Positions 22,134 through 31,906 of a stretch of DNA of 64,000 bases are shown piece by piece. Source of the DNA: an uncultured Pelagibacteraceae bacterium (GTDB lineage: Bacteria; Pseudomonadota; Alphaproteobacteria; Pelagibacterales; Pelagibacteraceae); contig CACFVO010000002.1 in assembly GCA_902569785.1 (NCBI GenBank), positions 121,059 to 185,058 of the forward strand, given 5' to 3'. Numbering within the stretch: position 1 is the first letter of the stretch; each line of letters begins with the position of its first letter. Position numbers and translations under genes: made by a program. The notes under the pieces were generated by a model. The model did not search any database, was not told where the DNA came from, and saw only the letters and a program-made list of their open reading frames with translations.

Positions 22134-23249
22134 ATGAAGAATAATGAATTCTCTTTTGAGCTGATAACTCAAAATGATAAGGCTAGATTGGGAAGAATAT
22201 CTACTCCAAAAGGAAAAATAGATACCCCGGCATTTATGCCTGTGGGGACTCAAGGAGCTGTAAAAGGAATTTATACAGATGATATATTAAAGACCGGAAC
22301 TCAAATTATTTTAGGAAACACTTATCATCTGTTATTACGCCCAGGAATAGAAATATTAGATAAATTTAATGGCCTTCACAGTTTCATGAATTGGGATAAA
22401 CCAATTCTTACAGATTCAGGTGGTTATCAGATTATGTCTTTATCAAAGTTAAATAAAATAGATAGAAGTATTGGAGCAGTATTTAATTCTCATATTGATG
22501 GCAAAAAAATTATTTTAAGTCCAGAAAAAAGCATCCAAGTTCAAAAAGCTATAAATTCTGATATAATTATGGTTTTAGATGAATGTCCGAAATTAACAGA
22601 TGATAAAAAAATTTTATCAAAAGCAATAGATGTGTCATCCCATTGGGCACAACGTTGCAAAATAGAATTTGGTCAAGACAAAACAAAAGCTTTATTTGGC
22701 ATTGCTCAGGGTGGCTTACATAAAGATTTACGTGAAGAAAGTATTAGTAAATTAATAGAAATAGGCTTTGATGGTTATGCGATGGGTGGTCTTGCAGTAG
22801 GTGAGTCCCAATTAGAAATGTTTAAAATATTAAACAAAACAATAGATTTATTACCGAAAAATAAACCTAGGTATTTAATGGGAGTGGGAACACCCTCAGA
22901 TATTTTAGGTGCTGTAAATGAAGGAATTGACATGTTTGACTGTGTTTTGCCTACTAGATCAGGTAGAACTGGATTAGCTTTTACATGGGAGGGAAAATTA
23001 AATATAAAAAATTCTAAATATCAAACAGACACCTCACCATTAGATTCAAATTGTGATTTAAGAGGGTTGAATAAATACTCCAAAAGCTACTTAAACCATT
23101 TAATCAAATCTAATGAAATGATGGCTTCCATGTTAATTTCACTGCATAACATCTACTTTTATCAACAATTTATGAGTGAAATTAGAAAAAATATTAAGAA
23201 TGGCACTTTTGTCACTTTTTATAAAAAATATATCAATTATTTTAATTAA
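22134..23249 (+). CDS. tgt: tRNA-guanine transglycosylase (queuine)
   Basis: ILTDSGGYQIMSL, YLMGVGTPSDIL, MFDCVLPTRSGR. Confidence 0.97.
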   Translation: MKNNEFSFELITQNDKARLGRISTPKGKIDTPAFMPVGTQGAVKGIYTDDILKTGTQIILGNTYHLLLRPGIEILDKFNGLHSFMNWDKPILTDSGGYQIMSLSKLNKIDRSIGAVFNSHIDGKKIILSPEKSIQVQKAINSDIIMVLDECPKLTDDKKILSKAIDVSSHWAQRCKIEFGQDKTKALFGIAQGGLHKDLREESISKLIEIGFDGYAMGGLAVGESQLEMFKILNKTIDLLPKNKPRYLMGVGTPSDILGAVNEGIDMFDCVLPTRSGRTGLAFTWEGKLNIKNSKYQTDTSPLDSNCDLRGLNKYSKSYLNHLIKSNEMMASMLISLHNIYFYQQFMSEIRKNIKNGTFVTFYKKYINYFN

Positions 23250-23298
23250 TAATTATTTGAAATTTTTGTTATATATCTATAAAAGAGAATTTCTTTAA

Positions 23299-23374
23299 GG
23301 GCCCTTAGCTCAGTTGGTAGAGCACCTCCCTTTTAAGGAGGGTGTCGATGGTTCGAGTCCATCAGGGCTCACCA
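23299..23374 (+). tRNA. tRNA-Lys (TTT)
   Basis: Cloverleaf folded by hand: acceptor GGGCCCT/AGGGCTC, anticodon loop CTTTTAA, encoded CCA. Confidence 0.96.
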
Positions 23375-23383
23375 ATAGTTAAT

Positions 23384-24217
23384 TCAAGCTTTTATTGGTG
23401 GATACTTAATAATTACTTCGTTTATCCAGTTTTTGAGATTTCCAATTCTTTTTTGGCTTGAGGGATGCGTGCTTAAGAAAGCTGGAGGTTCTTTACCTTT
23501 TTTTTTTGCTGCCATTCTTTCCCAAAGCTTTACAGACTCTCTTATATCGTATCCAGCTAAAGAAGAGAAAATTAACCCTAAATAATCTGCTTCAGTTTCT
23601 TGTTTTCTTCCGAAAGGATTAAATATTCCTATTTGAAATATATCCATACCTGTATTTCGACCGATTGTATTCCGAGTTCTATTGATTGCTCCGCCTAAAA
23701 AAATATCTGCAACTGTAGTCCCTAAATTTATTGTCATAGCTTGACTTGCTCTTTCCACCGAATGCTTTGCAACGGCATGAGCTATTTCATGACCCATAAC
23801 AATTGATAATGCGTCAGTATTTTTAGTTATTTTTAACAAACCCGTATAAACTGCAATTTTACCTCCCGGCATACACCATGCATTAACCATTTTATCATTA
23901 TCGACTAAAACATAATCCCAATCAAAATTTTTTGTAGGATCAGTTTTATTTTCCATATTAAAAAAAGCGCTTACTGCAATTTCAATTTTTTTTCCTATTT
24001 CGCGAATTTCTTTTAGTTGTGAACCTTCATTTATTAGTTTTGCTTTATTTCTAAATTGTTCATATGCAACAGCAGCTTGCTGATTAATCTTTGACTCAGG
24101 AATTATAGTTAGCTGTTTTCTTTCAGTTATTGGTACTGTAGAACAAGACGGAAGTATTAATGAGCAACAAGTGCATCCAAATAAGCCAAGAAATTTTCTT
24201 CTATTTATGTTATACAT
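23384..24217 (-). CDS. M48-family metallopeptidase with twin-arginine-like signal
   Basis: NINRRKFLGLFGCTCCSLILPSC leader; VMGHEIAHAVAKH; ETEADYLGL. Confidence 0.88.
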   Translation of the reverse strand: MYNINRRKFLGLFGCTCCSLILPSCSTVPITERKQLTIIPESKINQQAAVAYEQFRNKAKLINEGSQLKEIREIGKKIEIAVSAFFNMENKTDPTKNFDWDYVLVDNDKMVNAWCMPGGKIAVYTGLLKITKNTDALSIVMGHEIAHAVAKHSVERASQAMTINLGTTVADIFLGGAINRTRNTIGRNTGMDIFQIGIFNPFGRKQETEADYLGLIFSSLAGYDIRESVKLWERMAAKKKGKEPPAFLSTHPSSQKRIGNLKNWINEVIIKYPPIKA

Positions 24218-24228
24218 ATTTAAGACTC

Positions 24229-24318
24229 ATGATTTTAAATAATAAATTATTAATTGCAATTTTTATCTTAACGATAGTATTTATTATTTTTTCAAACTAC
24301 TTCATAAAAAATGCCTAA
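24229..24318 (+). CDS. possible 29-aa single-TM microprotein
   Basis: ATG...TAA reads MILNNKLLIAIFILTIVFIIFSNYFIKNA; overlaps next start codon. Confidence 0.35.
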   Translation: MILNNKLLIAIFILTIVFIIFSNYFIKNA

Positions 24319-24925
24319 AAACTCTATTAATAAATCTATTTTTACTAGGCTTAGAAATAATTTTATTGCTGGAGTGGTTGTTTTAATACCTATTGGAATA
24401 ACTTTATACCTAACTTTGTTTATTATTAAATTATCAACAAATTTAATCCCAAAAGAGATTAATCCAAATAATTATTTGCCATTTGACATACCAGGTTTAG
24501 AAATATTTATCGCTTTAATCATTATTACTTTAGTTGGATGGGTATCACTATCTTTTATAGGAAAAAAATTTTTTGAATTATTAAATAATATCTTAAAAAA
24601 AATTCCTATATTAAGAACTATTTATTCAGCAATAGGTCAAATGACCGAAAGTTTTACAAATAACCAAAAAAATAAAAGCAGTGTAGTTCTCATAGAATAT
24701 CCAAGAAAAGGTATATGGGCAGTAGGATTTGCAACAAAAGAAAATACAGGGATTATATCATCTAAAGTAAATGAAGAACTAATGAATGTTTTTCTTCCGA
24801 CTACACCTAATCCCACTAGTGGCTTTTTACTCATGGTTCCTAAAAAAGAGTTAATTTACTTAGACGTTTCATTTGAACAAGCTTCAAAATTTATTGTTTC
24901 AGCAGGAACTTCAAATATAAGTTAA
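24311..24925 (+). CDS. DUF502 family membrane protein
   Basis: Two TMs, IPILRTIYSAIGQMTESF, TPNPTSGFLLMVPK. Confidence 0.85.
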   Translation: MPKNSINKSIFTRLRNNFIAGVVVLIPIGITLYLTLFIIKLSTNLIPKEINPNNYLPFDIPGLEIFIALIIITLVGWVSLSFIGKKFFELLNNILKKIPILRTIYSAIGQMTESFTNNQKNKSSVVLIEYPRKGIWAVGFATKENTGIISSKVNEELMNVFLPTTPNPTSGFLLMVPKKELIYLDVSFEQASKFIVSAGTSNIS

Positions 24926-26976
24926 TCAATTTTTTGATTAATTATTTCAGCTTTATCAAATAATTTTAATAAAAAAGTATATTTACTTTCATTTACATCA
25001 ATATTTCTTTTCTTAATATACTCTTCAGCAAGCAAGAATAAATCTTCATGAATAACTGGATCGGCAAATTTAAAATTTTTAACACCACTTTGTTGGTAAC
25101 CAATTATATCTCCAAATCCTCTTAACTTCATGTCTTCTTCAGCTATATAAAAACCATCATCTGAATTTTTTAAAAGTTTAATTCTTTTTATTGCATTTTT
25201 ACTTAATCCTTCTTTAAACAATAAAATACATATTCCTTGTTTGTTTCCTCTACCAACTCTTCCTCTAAGTTGATGTAACTGTGCAAGTCCAAATTTATTA
25301 GCATTTTCGATTATAATGAGATTAGCATTAGGAAAATCAATACCAACTTCTATTACTGTTGTCGAAACTAAAATAAAAATTTCTTTTTTTAAAAACTTAT
25401 TAAGAACTTTTTCTTTTTCAATTTTATTTAGACCCCCATGAATTAAACCAACTTTATTTGGAAATTTTTTATTAATGAGATCAAATTTTTTTTTAGCTGA
25501 AGAATAATCTAAAAAAGCAGATTCTTGTATCAACGGACAAACCCAAAATACTTGATTATCCAAATCTAGTTGTTTTTTAATAAATGACCAAAGTTCGTTT
25601 ATTTTTTTTTCCGGTTTACTTAAAGTAATTATTTTTTTTCTTTTATCTGGTTTTTCCATTATTTTTGAAATATCCATATCTCCGTATAGTGACATCATCA
25701 TAGTTCTAGGTATTGGCGTAGCAGACATTAAAAGAACATCACAATTATTCCCTCCTTTATTAGCCAGGTCTGATCTTTGTTTAACACCAAATTTATGTTG
25801 TTCATCTATTATAACTAAACCTAAATTTTTATAATCAATTTTTTTTTGAAACAATGAATGAGTTCCTATAATAATATCAATTTTTCCATCTTTTAAATTA
25901 TTCAATATTTCTTTTCTTTTTCTTAAATCTGTTTTAGCTGTTAAAAATTCTATTTGTATATTTCTATTAAAAAATATTTTTTTGACTAAATAAAAATGCT
26001 GTCTAGCTAAAATTTCAGTAGGAGCCATTAAAGCACATTGGTGTTTGCTTTCTACAACATTTGCAATTGCAAGCAATGAAACAATTGTTTTTCCGGACCC
26101 AACATCGCCTTGTATAACTCTAAACATTCTAGTATCGGATTTAAGATCTTCATTAATTTCATTTAAAACTTTTTCTTGACTTTTAGTTAATTTGAACGGC
26201 AAATTTTGTAATATCTTACTAGATAAAAAGGATTTAAAAAATTTATTCTTTTTCTTTTTTTTTATTTTTTTTCGATTCTCAGATAAAACTAAAAAATTTG
26301 CACAGATTTCATCGAAGGCTAATCTTTTGTATGATCTCGATAAATTATCTTGACCTTCTTTAGTCTTATGTAAAGTTATGATATTTTCTTTCCAACTTAA
26401 AAAATTATTTTTTTTTAGAAAATCTTTCTCATACCATTCTTTAACATTAGGCAAGTCTTTTATGACTTGTTCAGATATAAGTCGATATTTCTTTTCATTT
26501 ATTCCTTTTGTTAAAGAGTATTTAGGAATAACTTGCTTTACATATTTTTCTTTATCTAAAGTTGTCACGTAATCAGGATTAGTTATTTGATATTTTTTAT
26601 TAAAAAAGGTAATTTTTCCACTTATTATAATCCATTTATTAATTGGAAAAATTTTCCTTAAATAACCTTCTCTACTATTGAAATATGCTATCTCTATTTT
26701 TCCAGTTTTATCTTCGCAAAGGATTTTATTGGGTAAATTTCTTATTCTTGGAAAGTTTAACTTTTTAACTAAGACTCGTATTGTTTGAATTTTTCCTATC
26801 TCTAAATTGTTTAAATTAATTATTTTTGATCTATCTGTTTCAGAATAAGGCAAATTTAACAATATGTCTTTTACTTTCTCTATTTTTCTATTTTTTAAAT
26901 ATTTTGATAATTGTTTTCCCACACCCTTTAATTTGCTTACATCACTAAAAATGATATTTTTTTTTAATAAATTCAT
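24922..26976 (-). CDS. recG: ATP-dependent DNA helicase RecG
   Basis: QGDVGSGKT, IDEQHKFGVKQR, LMSATPIPRTMMMSLYGDMD. Confidence 0.97.
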   Translation of the reverse strand: MNLLKKNIIFSDVSKLKGVGKQLSKYLKNRKIEKVKDILLNLPYSETDRSKIINLNNLEIGKIQTIRVLVKKLNFPRIRNLPNKILCEDKTGKIEIAYFNSREGYLRKIFPINKWIIISGKITFFNKKYQITNPDYVTTLDKEKYVKQVIPKYSLTKGINEKKYRLISEQVIKDLPNVKEWYEKDFLKKNNFLSWKENIITLHKTKEGQDNLSRSYKRLAFDEICANFLVLSENRKKIKKKKKNKFFKSFLSSKILQNLPFKLTKSQEKVLNEINEDLKSDTRMFRVIQGDVGSGKTIVSLLAIANVVESKHQCALMAPTEILARQHFYLVKKIFFNRNIQIEFLTAKTDLRKRKEILNNLKDGKIDIIIGTHSLFQKKIDYKNLGLVIIDEQHKFGVKQRSDLANKGGNNCDVLLMSATPIPRTMMMSLYGDMDISKIMEKPDKRKKIITLSKPEKKINELWSFIKKQLDLDNQVFWVCPLIQESAFLDYSSAKKKFDLINKKFPNKVGLIHGGLNKIEKEKVLNKFLKKEIFILVSTTVIEVGIDFPNANLIIIENANKFGLAQLHQLRGRVGRGNKQGICILLFKEGLSKNAIKRIKLLKNSDDGFYIAEEDMKLRGFGDIIGYQQSGVKNFKFADPVIHEDLFLLAEEYIKKRNIDVNESKYTFLLKLFDKAEIINQKID

Positions 26977-27002
26977 TAATTTATGTATAATATATTCTCG
27001 TT

Positions 27003-27257
27003 ATGAATGAATTAGAAATATTTAAGAAAAAATTAATATACAGATCAACTTATAGAGGAACCAAAGAAATGGACACACTTTTAAGTAAATTTGTAAAAAA
27101 ATATATTAATGATTTTGATAAAATACAACTTAGTGAACTGGACAAATTTTTGGATTTTGAAGATAATGTAATTTTAGATTATTACAATTATGGTATTGTA
27201 AAAAAAAATATAGATAAAAACAAAATTTCGAAATTATTTAAAAATCATTCAGTTTAA
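27003..27257 (+). CDS. sdhE: FAD assembly factor SdhE
   Basis: IYRSTYRGTKEMDTLL (RGxxE motif). Confidence 0.9.
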   Translation: MNELEIFKKKLIYRSTYRGTKEMDTLLSKFVKKYINDFDKIQLSELDKFLDFEDNVILDYYNYGIVKKNIDKNKISKLFKNHSV

Positions 27258-27347
27258 TGGCGGAGAGGGTGGGATTCGAACCCACGAACGAGTTGCCCCG
27301 TTGCTAGTTTTCAAGACTAGTGCTTTCAACCGCTCAGCCACCTCTCC
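27258..27347 (-). tRNA. tRNA-Ser (TGA)
   Basis: Class II tRNA with long variable arm; acceptor GGAGAGG/CCTCTCC, anticodon loop CTTGAAA, encoded CCA. Confidence 0.96.
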
Positions 27348-27440
27348 TAAAACAAAATTGACTATCTTTATTACTATCAAAGTAGTTAAATAACAATATT
27401 CATGTAGATTATTTCAAATACTAGTTAATATTCATCATTT

Positions 27441-28463
27441 ATGATATTCAAAAAAATGCTAAAAAACTTAATAACTATTAATTCTTTATTGTTTTTAATA
27501 GTTTTATCTTCTTCTTCATTATCAGCTAATAATCTTGAGTTTAACTTATGGATAGATAATTTTAAAAAAAAAGCAATTAACTCTGGTATTTCCAAAAATG
27601 TTGTTGATGATGTTATGTCTAATGCTAAATTTTTACCTAAAGTTATTGAATATGATAGATTTCAACCTGAATTCTACGAGGATACTTTTACATACATAAA
27701 AAAAAGAACGAGTTCTAAAAAGGTAAAAAAAGGTTTAGCTTTATATAAAAAAGAAAAATTAATTATAGATAAAATAGATAACACTTTTTTAGTAGAAAAA
27801 GAATTACTATTAGCTCTTATGGGGATAGAAACTAATTTTGGTAATTATTTAGGCAAAATGGATATCGTTTCTTCATTAGCTACCTTAAGCTTTGATAAAA
27901 GGCGAAGTGAGTTTTTTACAAAAGAATTGTTAATTTTGTTAAAACTTATAGACAGTAATATTATTAAAAAAGATATATTATTTGGATCTTGGGCTGGAGC
28001 ATTTGGGAATTTTCAATTTATGCCTAGAACAATCAAAAATTATGCAATTGATTATAACAATAATAAGACTATAGAATTAAAAAATATAGAAGACTCTTTT
28101 GCTTCGGCTGCAAACTATCTAAATAAAATTGGATGGAAAAAAAATACACCTTGTTATATAAAAATTAGTTTAAAAAGTGATATTCCTGAAAAATATCTAA
28201 ATTCATCCGCTAAACAAATTAAGAATAAAAAAAAAGTTAAATTTTTTAAAAGATATATTCAAAATCCTGATAAATTAAAAATTAGTGATAATTTATTATC
28301 AGCAATTATTACACCTGATAAGGATATAATACCCGGATCTAATACTTATACACCTGCATATTTAGTTTTTAACAATTATGAAAAAGTTTTAAAATGGAAC
28401 AGATCATTAAGATTTGCTCTTGCAGTTTGCACATTGAAAGATAAATTTAAAAATGAAATATAA
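27441..28463 (+). CDS. lytic murein transglycosylase, MltB-like
   Basis: Signal peptide; ALMGIETNFGNYLG; GSWAGAFGNFQFMPRTIKNYAID. Confidence 0.92.
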   Translation: MIFKKMLKNLITINSLLFLIVLSSSSLSANNLEFNLWIDNFKKKAINSGISKNVVDDVMSNAKFLPKVIEYDRFQPEFYEDTFTYIKKRTSSKKVKKGLALYKKEKLIIDKIDNTFLVEKELLLALMGIETNFGNYLGKMDIVSSLATLSFDKRRSEFFTKELLILLKLIDSNIIKKDILFGSWAGAFGNFQFMPRTIKNYAIDYNNNKTIELKNIEDSFASAANYLNKIGWKKNTPCYIKISLKSDIPEKYLNSSAKQIKNKKKVKFFKRYIQNPDKLKISDNLLSAIITPDKDIIPGSNTYTPAYLVFNNYEKVLKWNRSLRFALAVCTLKDKFKNEI

Positions 28464-29190
28464 ATTAATTATATTGATTTTTTTATTAACTTCGTGTGCT
28501 CAAAATTATAGCAATTTAAAACCAAATAAATCTTACATTTCAAAAGGATTTGCTTATATTTATAATGAACAAGATTTTATAGATAAGATTATTAAAAAAA
28601 AACTAGATAATAATTCTCTTCAAATTGCACACAATAAAATCAGACCAGGTTCTTTAATTAAAATTACAAACATTAAAACTAATGACTCTATAATTTTAAA
28701 AAATAGTAAAAGATTTGAATATCCTGATTTTTATAAAATATTGATAACGAAGCCTGTAGCAGAAGAAATTAATCTTGAAATAAATCTACCCATTGTAGAA
28801 ATTATTGAAGTTAAAAAAAACAAATCTTTTGTTGCCGAGAAAACCAAAATTTTTAAAGAAGAAGAAAAAATACATAGTAATGCACCGGTAGAAACTGTTA
28901 CAATTAATAATATTTCTAAAAAACAGAAAGACAAAAATAAAGTTATCAAAGATGAATTTTATATAATAATAGCAGAGTTTTACTCTAAGAATTCAGCAAA
29001 TCTTTTAAAAAAAAGAATCACTCAAGAATTGATAAATTTTAATACTAAAAAATTGTATATTAATTCGAAAAAATCAAATAAAATAACTCTTTTATCAGGG
29101 CCTTATAACTCTATTAATTTAATGAAAAATGATTACATTCAACTTAAAAATTTTGGTTTTGAAGAATTGGATATAAGTATTAATGAATAA
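28453..29190 (+). CDS. lipoprotein with C-terminal SPOR-like region (RlpA-related?)
   Basis: Lipobox LLTSCAQ; C-terminal DEFYIIIAEFYSKNSANLLKKRI...LLSGPYNS. Confidence 0.65.
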   Translation: MKYKLIILIFLLTSCAQNYSNLKPNKSYISKGFAYIYNEQDFIDKIIKKKLDNNSLQIAHNKIRPGSLIKITNIKTNDSIILKNSKRFEYPDFYKILITKPVAEEINLEINLPIVEIIEVKKNKSFVAEKTKIFKEEEKIHSNAPVETVTINNISKKQKDKNKVIKDEFYIIIAEFYSKNSANLLKKRITQELINFNTKKLYINSKKSNKITLLSGPYNSINLMKNDYIQLKNFGFEELDISINE

Positions 29191-30334
29191 ATTTATAACT
29201 ATATTACTTTTAGTTTTTTTTAATCTTTCTTCTTTTGCTTCAGCGGAGTCTATAGCAAATGCAAGAACTGCAATAGTCGTGGATTATCATTCAGATAAAA
29301 TTTTATATGAATATGAACCAGATATTCAAATATATCCTGCTTCTATGACAAAGATTATGACTACTATTATTGCTTTTGATTTAATTAAAAAAAATAAGCT
29401 TTCTTTAGATGACAAATTCCTTGTTTCAGAAAATGCTTGGAGATTATCTGAAAGCGGATATTCCTCAATGTTCATTATGGTAAACGATGAAGTTTCCGTA
29501 GAAAATTTGTTAAAGGGAATAATAGTTGCTTCAGGTAATGATGCATGTGTTGCTCTAGCTGAAGGTATCGCTGGTTCTGAGGAAATTTTTGCAGAAATGA
29601 TGAATGAAAAAGCTGCTGAAATAGGCATGTCATCTACTAATTTTTCAAATTCATCTGGAATTAATGATCCAGATAATTATTCCACTGTAAGAGATATTGC
29701 TTTAATGTCGAAATATCTAATTGCAAATTATCCTGAATTTTACAAGTGGTATGCTGAAAAAAATTTTACTTGGGATAGAACTGGAGGCGATCCAATTAAA
29801 CAAGGTAATAGAAACCCTTTGCTATATAAGAAAGTTGGAGTAGATGGTATTAAGACAGGTTACTTAGCTGTAGAAAAATATTCTTTAGCTAGCTCAATGC
29901 AAAAAGATAAAAGAAGAGTGATTGCAGTTGGATCCGGATTTCCTACAAAAAATTTAAGAAGCTCTCAATCATTAAAATTGTTAAACTGGGCTTTTAGAAA
30001 CACAAATACTTATGAAATTTCTAAAAGTGGAGAGACATTATTTGAATTAGATACTTGGCTTGGCAAGAAAAATAAAATCAAAGCAATCAGTAAAGAAGAT
30101 TATTATATAACACTTGATAAAAAAGACATTCGACATTTAAAAGTCTATTTAAAATATGACGGTCCTATTGAGGCACCAATTCATAAAGATGAAAAAATTG
30201 CAAATTTGATAATTTTAAATAAAGATGATGTTATTAAGACTTTGCCACTATATGCTTCTGAAAAAATCCCAAAAGTTAATTTTTTTAAAAGTTTAATAAC
30301 GTCTATAAACTTTTTGATTTGGGGAGATGTATAA
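29183..30334 (+). CDS. D-alanyl-D-alanine carboxypeptidase (S11, PBP5/6-like)
   Basis: PASMTKIMT (SxxK), SGND, DGIKTGYL (KTG). Confidence 0.94.
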   Translation: MNKFITILLLVFFNLSSFASAESIANARTAIVVDYHSDKILYEYEPDIQIYPASMTKIMTTIIAFDLIKKNKLSLDDKFLVSENAWRLSESGYSSMFIMVNDEVSVENLLKGIIVASGNDACVALAEGIAGSEEIFAEMMNEKAAEIGMSSTNFSNSSGINDPDNYSTVRDIALMSKYLIANYPEFYKWYAEKNFTWDRTGGDPIKQGNRNPLLYKKVGVDGIKTGYLAVEKYSLASSMQKDKRRVIAVGSGFPTKNLRSSQSLKLLNWAFRNTNTYEISKSGETLFELDTWLGKKNKIKAISKEDYYITLDKKDIRHLKVYLKYDGPIEAPIHKDEKIANLIILNKDDVIKTLPLYASEKIPKVNFFKSLITSINFLIWGDV

Positions 30335-30974
30335 AAAAAAGCCTTTTTTTATAATCTTTGAGGGTGTTGAAGGTTGTGGTAAATCCTATCAGAGTCAAAA
30401 ACTTAAAAAAAATTTAAAAAAAAAAGGAGTAAACTCACTTCTTACAAGAGAACCAGGTGGAACAAGGAGCGCTGAGTCTATAAGGAGATTAATTCTTAAA
30501 GATTATTTCAATAAAGGAAATAATGAAAAATTTGATAAATATACTGATACATTATTATATTTAGCGGCAAGAAATGAACATGTAAAAAATAAAATTAAAC
30601 CTGCTCTTAAAAAAAAAAGAGTTGTTATCTGTGATAGATTTGTAGATTCAACATTAGCTTATCAGGTATATGGGAAAAAAGTTAATAGATATTTCATTAA
30701 CAATATACATAAATTTATTTTACAAGGAATTAAACCTAATATAACTTTTATTTTAAAAGTTTCTTCAAAAGCTTCAAAATTAAGGTTAAAAAAAAGAAGA
30801 ACAAAAAATAGATATGATAATTTTCATCAATCATTTTATACAAAAGCCCAAAAATCATTTTTAAAGATTGCCAAAAATAAAAAAAATTATTTTATATTAG
30901 ACTCCTCTTCAAATGATTCAAAATTAGAAAAAAAAATATTTAAAATAGTTTGTAACTATCTTAAAATTAAATGA
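30327..30974 (+). CDS. tmk: thymidylate kinase
   Basis: FEGVEGCGKSYQ P-loop, TREPGGTRSAE, DRFVDSTLAYQ. Confidence 0.96.
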   Translation: MYKKKPFFIIFEGVEGCGKSYQSQKLKKNLKKKGVNSLLTREPGGTRSAESIRRLILKDYFNKGNNEKFDKYTDTLLYLAARNEHVKNKIKPALKKKRVVICDRFVDSTLAYQVYGKKVNRYFINNIHKFILQGIKPNITFILKVSSKASKLRLKKRRTKNRYDNFHQSFYTKAQKSFLKIAKNKKNYFILDSSSNDSKLEKKIFKIVCNYLKIK

Positions 30975-31906
30975 GTATAAATGAACACAATGATCCAAAA
31001 AATTCTTTAGTTCTCTTTGAACTAGGTAATAAATTAGATTTTCTGATAAAATTATATGATTCAAACAAACTACCTAGAGTTTTAATGATTAGTGGAAAAA
31101 AGGGTATTGGAAAATTTACTCTCATCAACCATTTTTTAAGTTATATTTATGATAAAGATAATTACGATTTAAAAAATAGATCTATTAATAATCAAACTCA
31201 ATTTTATAATAAATATTTGAATAATGTTTTTTCTAATATTATCTATCTTTCAGGTGATAATTTTAAAAATATTAAAATTGAAGACATACGTGATTTGAAA
31301 TCAAAAATACTTAAGAGAACTATGTATAAAAAAGAAAGATTTATTATTTTGGATGATATCGAACTTTTTAATATCAATAGTTTAAATGCACTTTTAAAGA
31401 TTATCGAAGAACCCTTAACAAATAATTATTTTATTTTAATAAATAGTAAAACCAAACCTTTGATCGAAACTATTTATTCGAGATCTTTAGAAATAAAATT
31501 ATTACTAACAAATGAAATAAGAATTAAGATAATCGAATCTCTAATTAAAAAAAAAAATTTAGAGGTTTTTATTGATTACAATTCTTCTAATATAACACCA
31601 GGAAATTTTTTATTATTTAATAAGATATTTGAAGAAAACAAAATAAATAATAGCGAAGCATTTGAAGAAAATTTAGAAAAATTACTTAATTTATATAAAA
31701 AAAATAAAAATATAAATTTAATAAATGTAATTTTATTTTTAACAGATAATTATTTTTATGATCTTCAAAAAAAAAAAATTCATAATATTGAAAAAATTAT
31801 TGAAAATAAGTCTTTCGTAGTTAATAATATAAATAAATTTATAACTTACAATTTAAATCAAAATTCTGTAATTAATGCTATAAACAATAAATTATTAAAT
31901 GGATAA
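30971..31906 (+). CDS. holB: DNA polymerase III delta' subunit
   Basis: MISGKKGIGKFTLI, ALLKIIEEPLTNNYFILI; between tmk and metG. Confidence 0.85.
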   Translation: MSINEHNDPKNSLVLFELGNKLDFLIKLYDSNKLPRVLMISGKKGIGKFTLINHFLSYIYDKDNYDLKNRSINNQTQFYNKYLNNVFSNIIYLSGDNFKNIKIEDIRDLKSKILKRTMYKKERFIILDDIELFNINSLNALLKIIEEPLTNNYFILINSKTKPLIETIYSRSLEIKLLLTNEIRIKIIESLIKKKNLEVFIDYNSSNITPGNFLLFNKIFEENKINNSEAFEENLEKLLNLYKKNKNINLINVILFLTDNYFYDLQKKKIHNIEKIIENKSFVVNNINKFITYNLNQNSVINAINNKLLNG

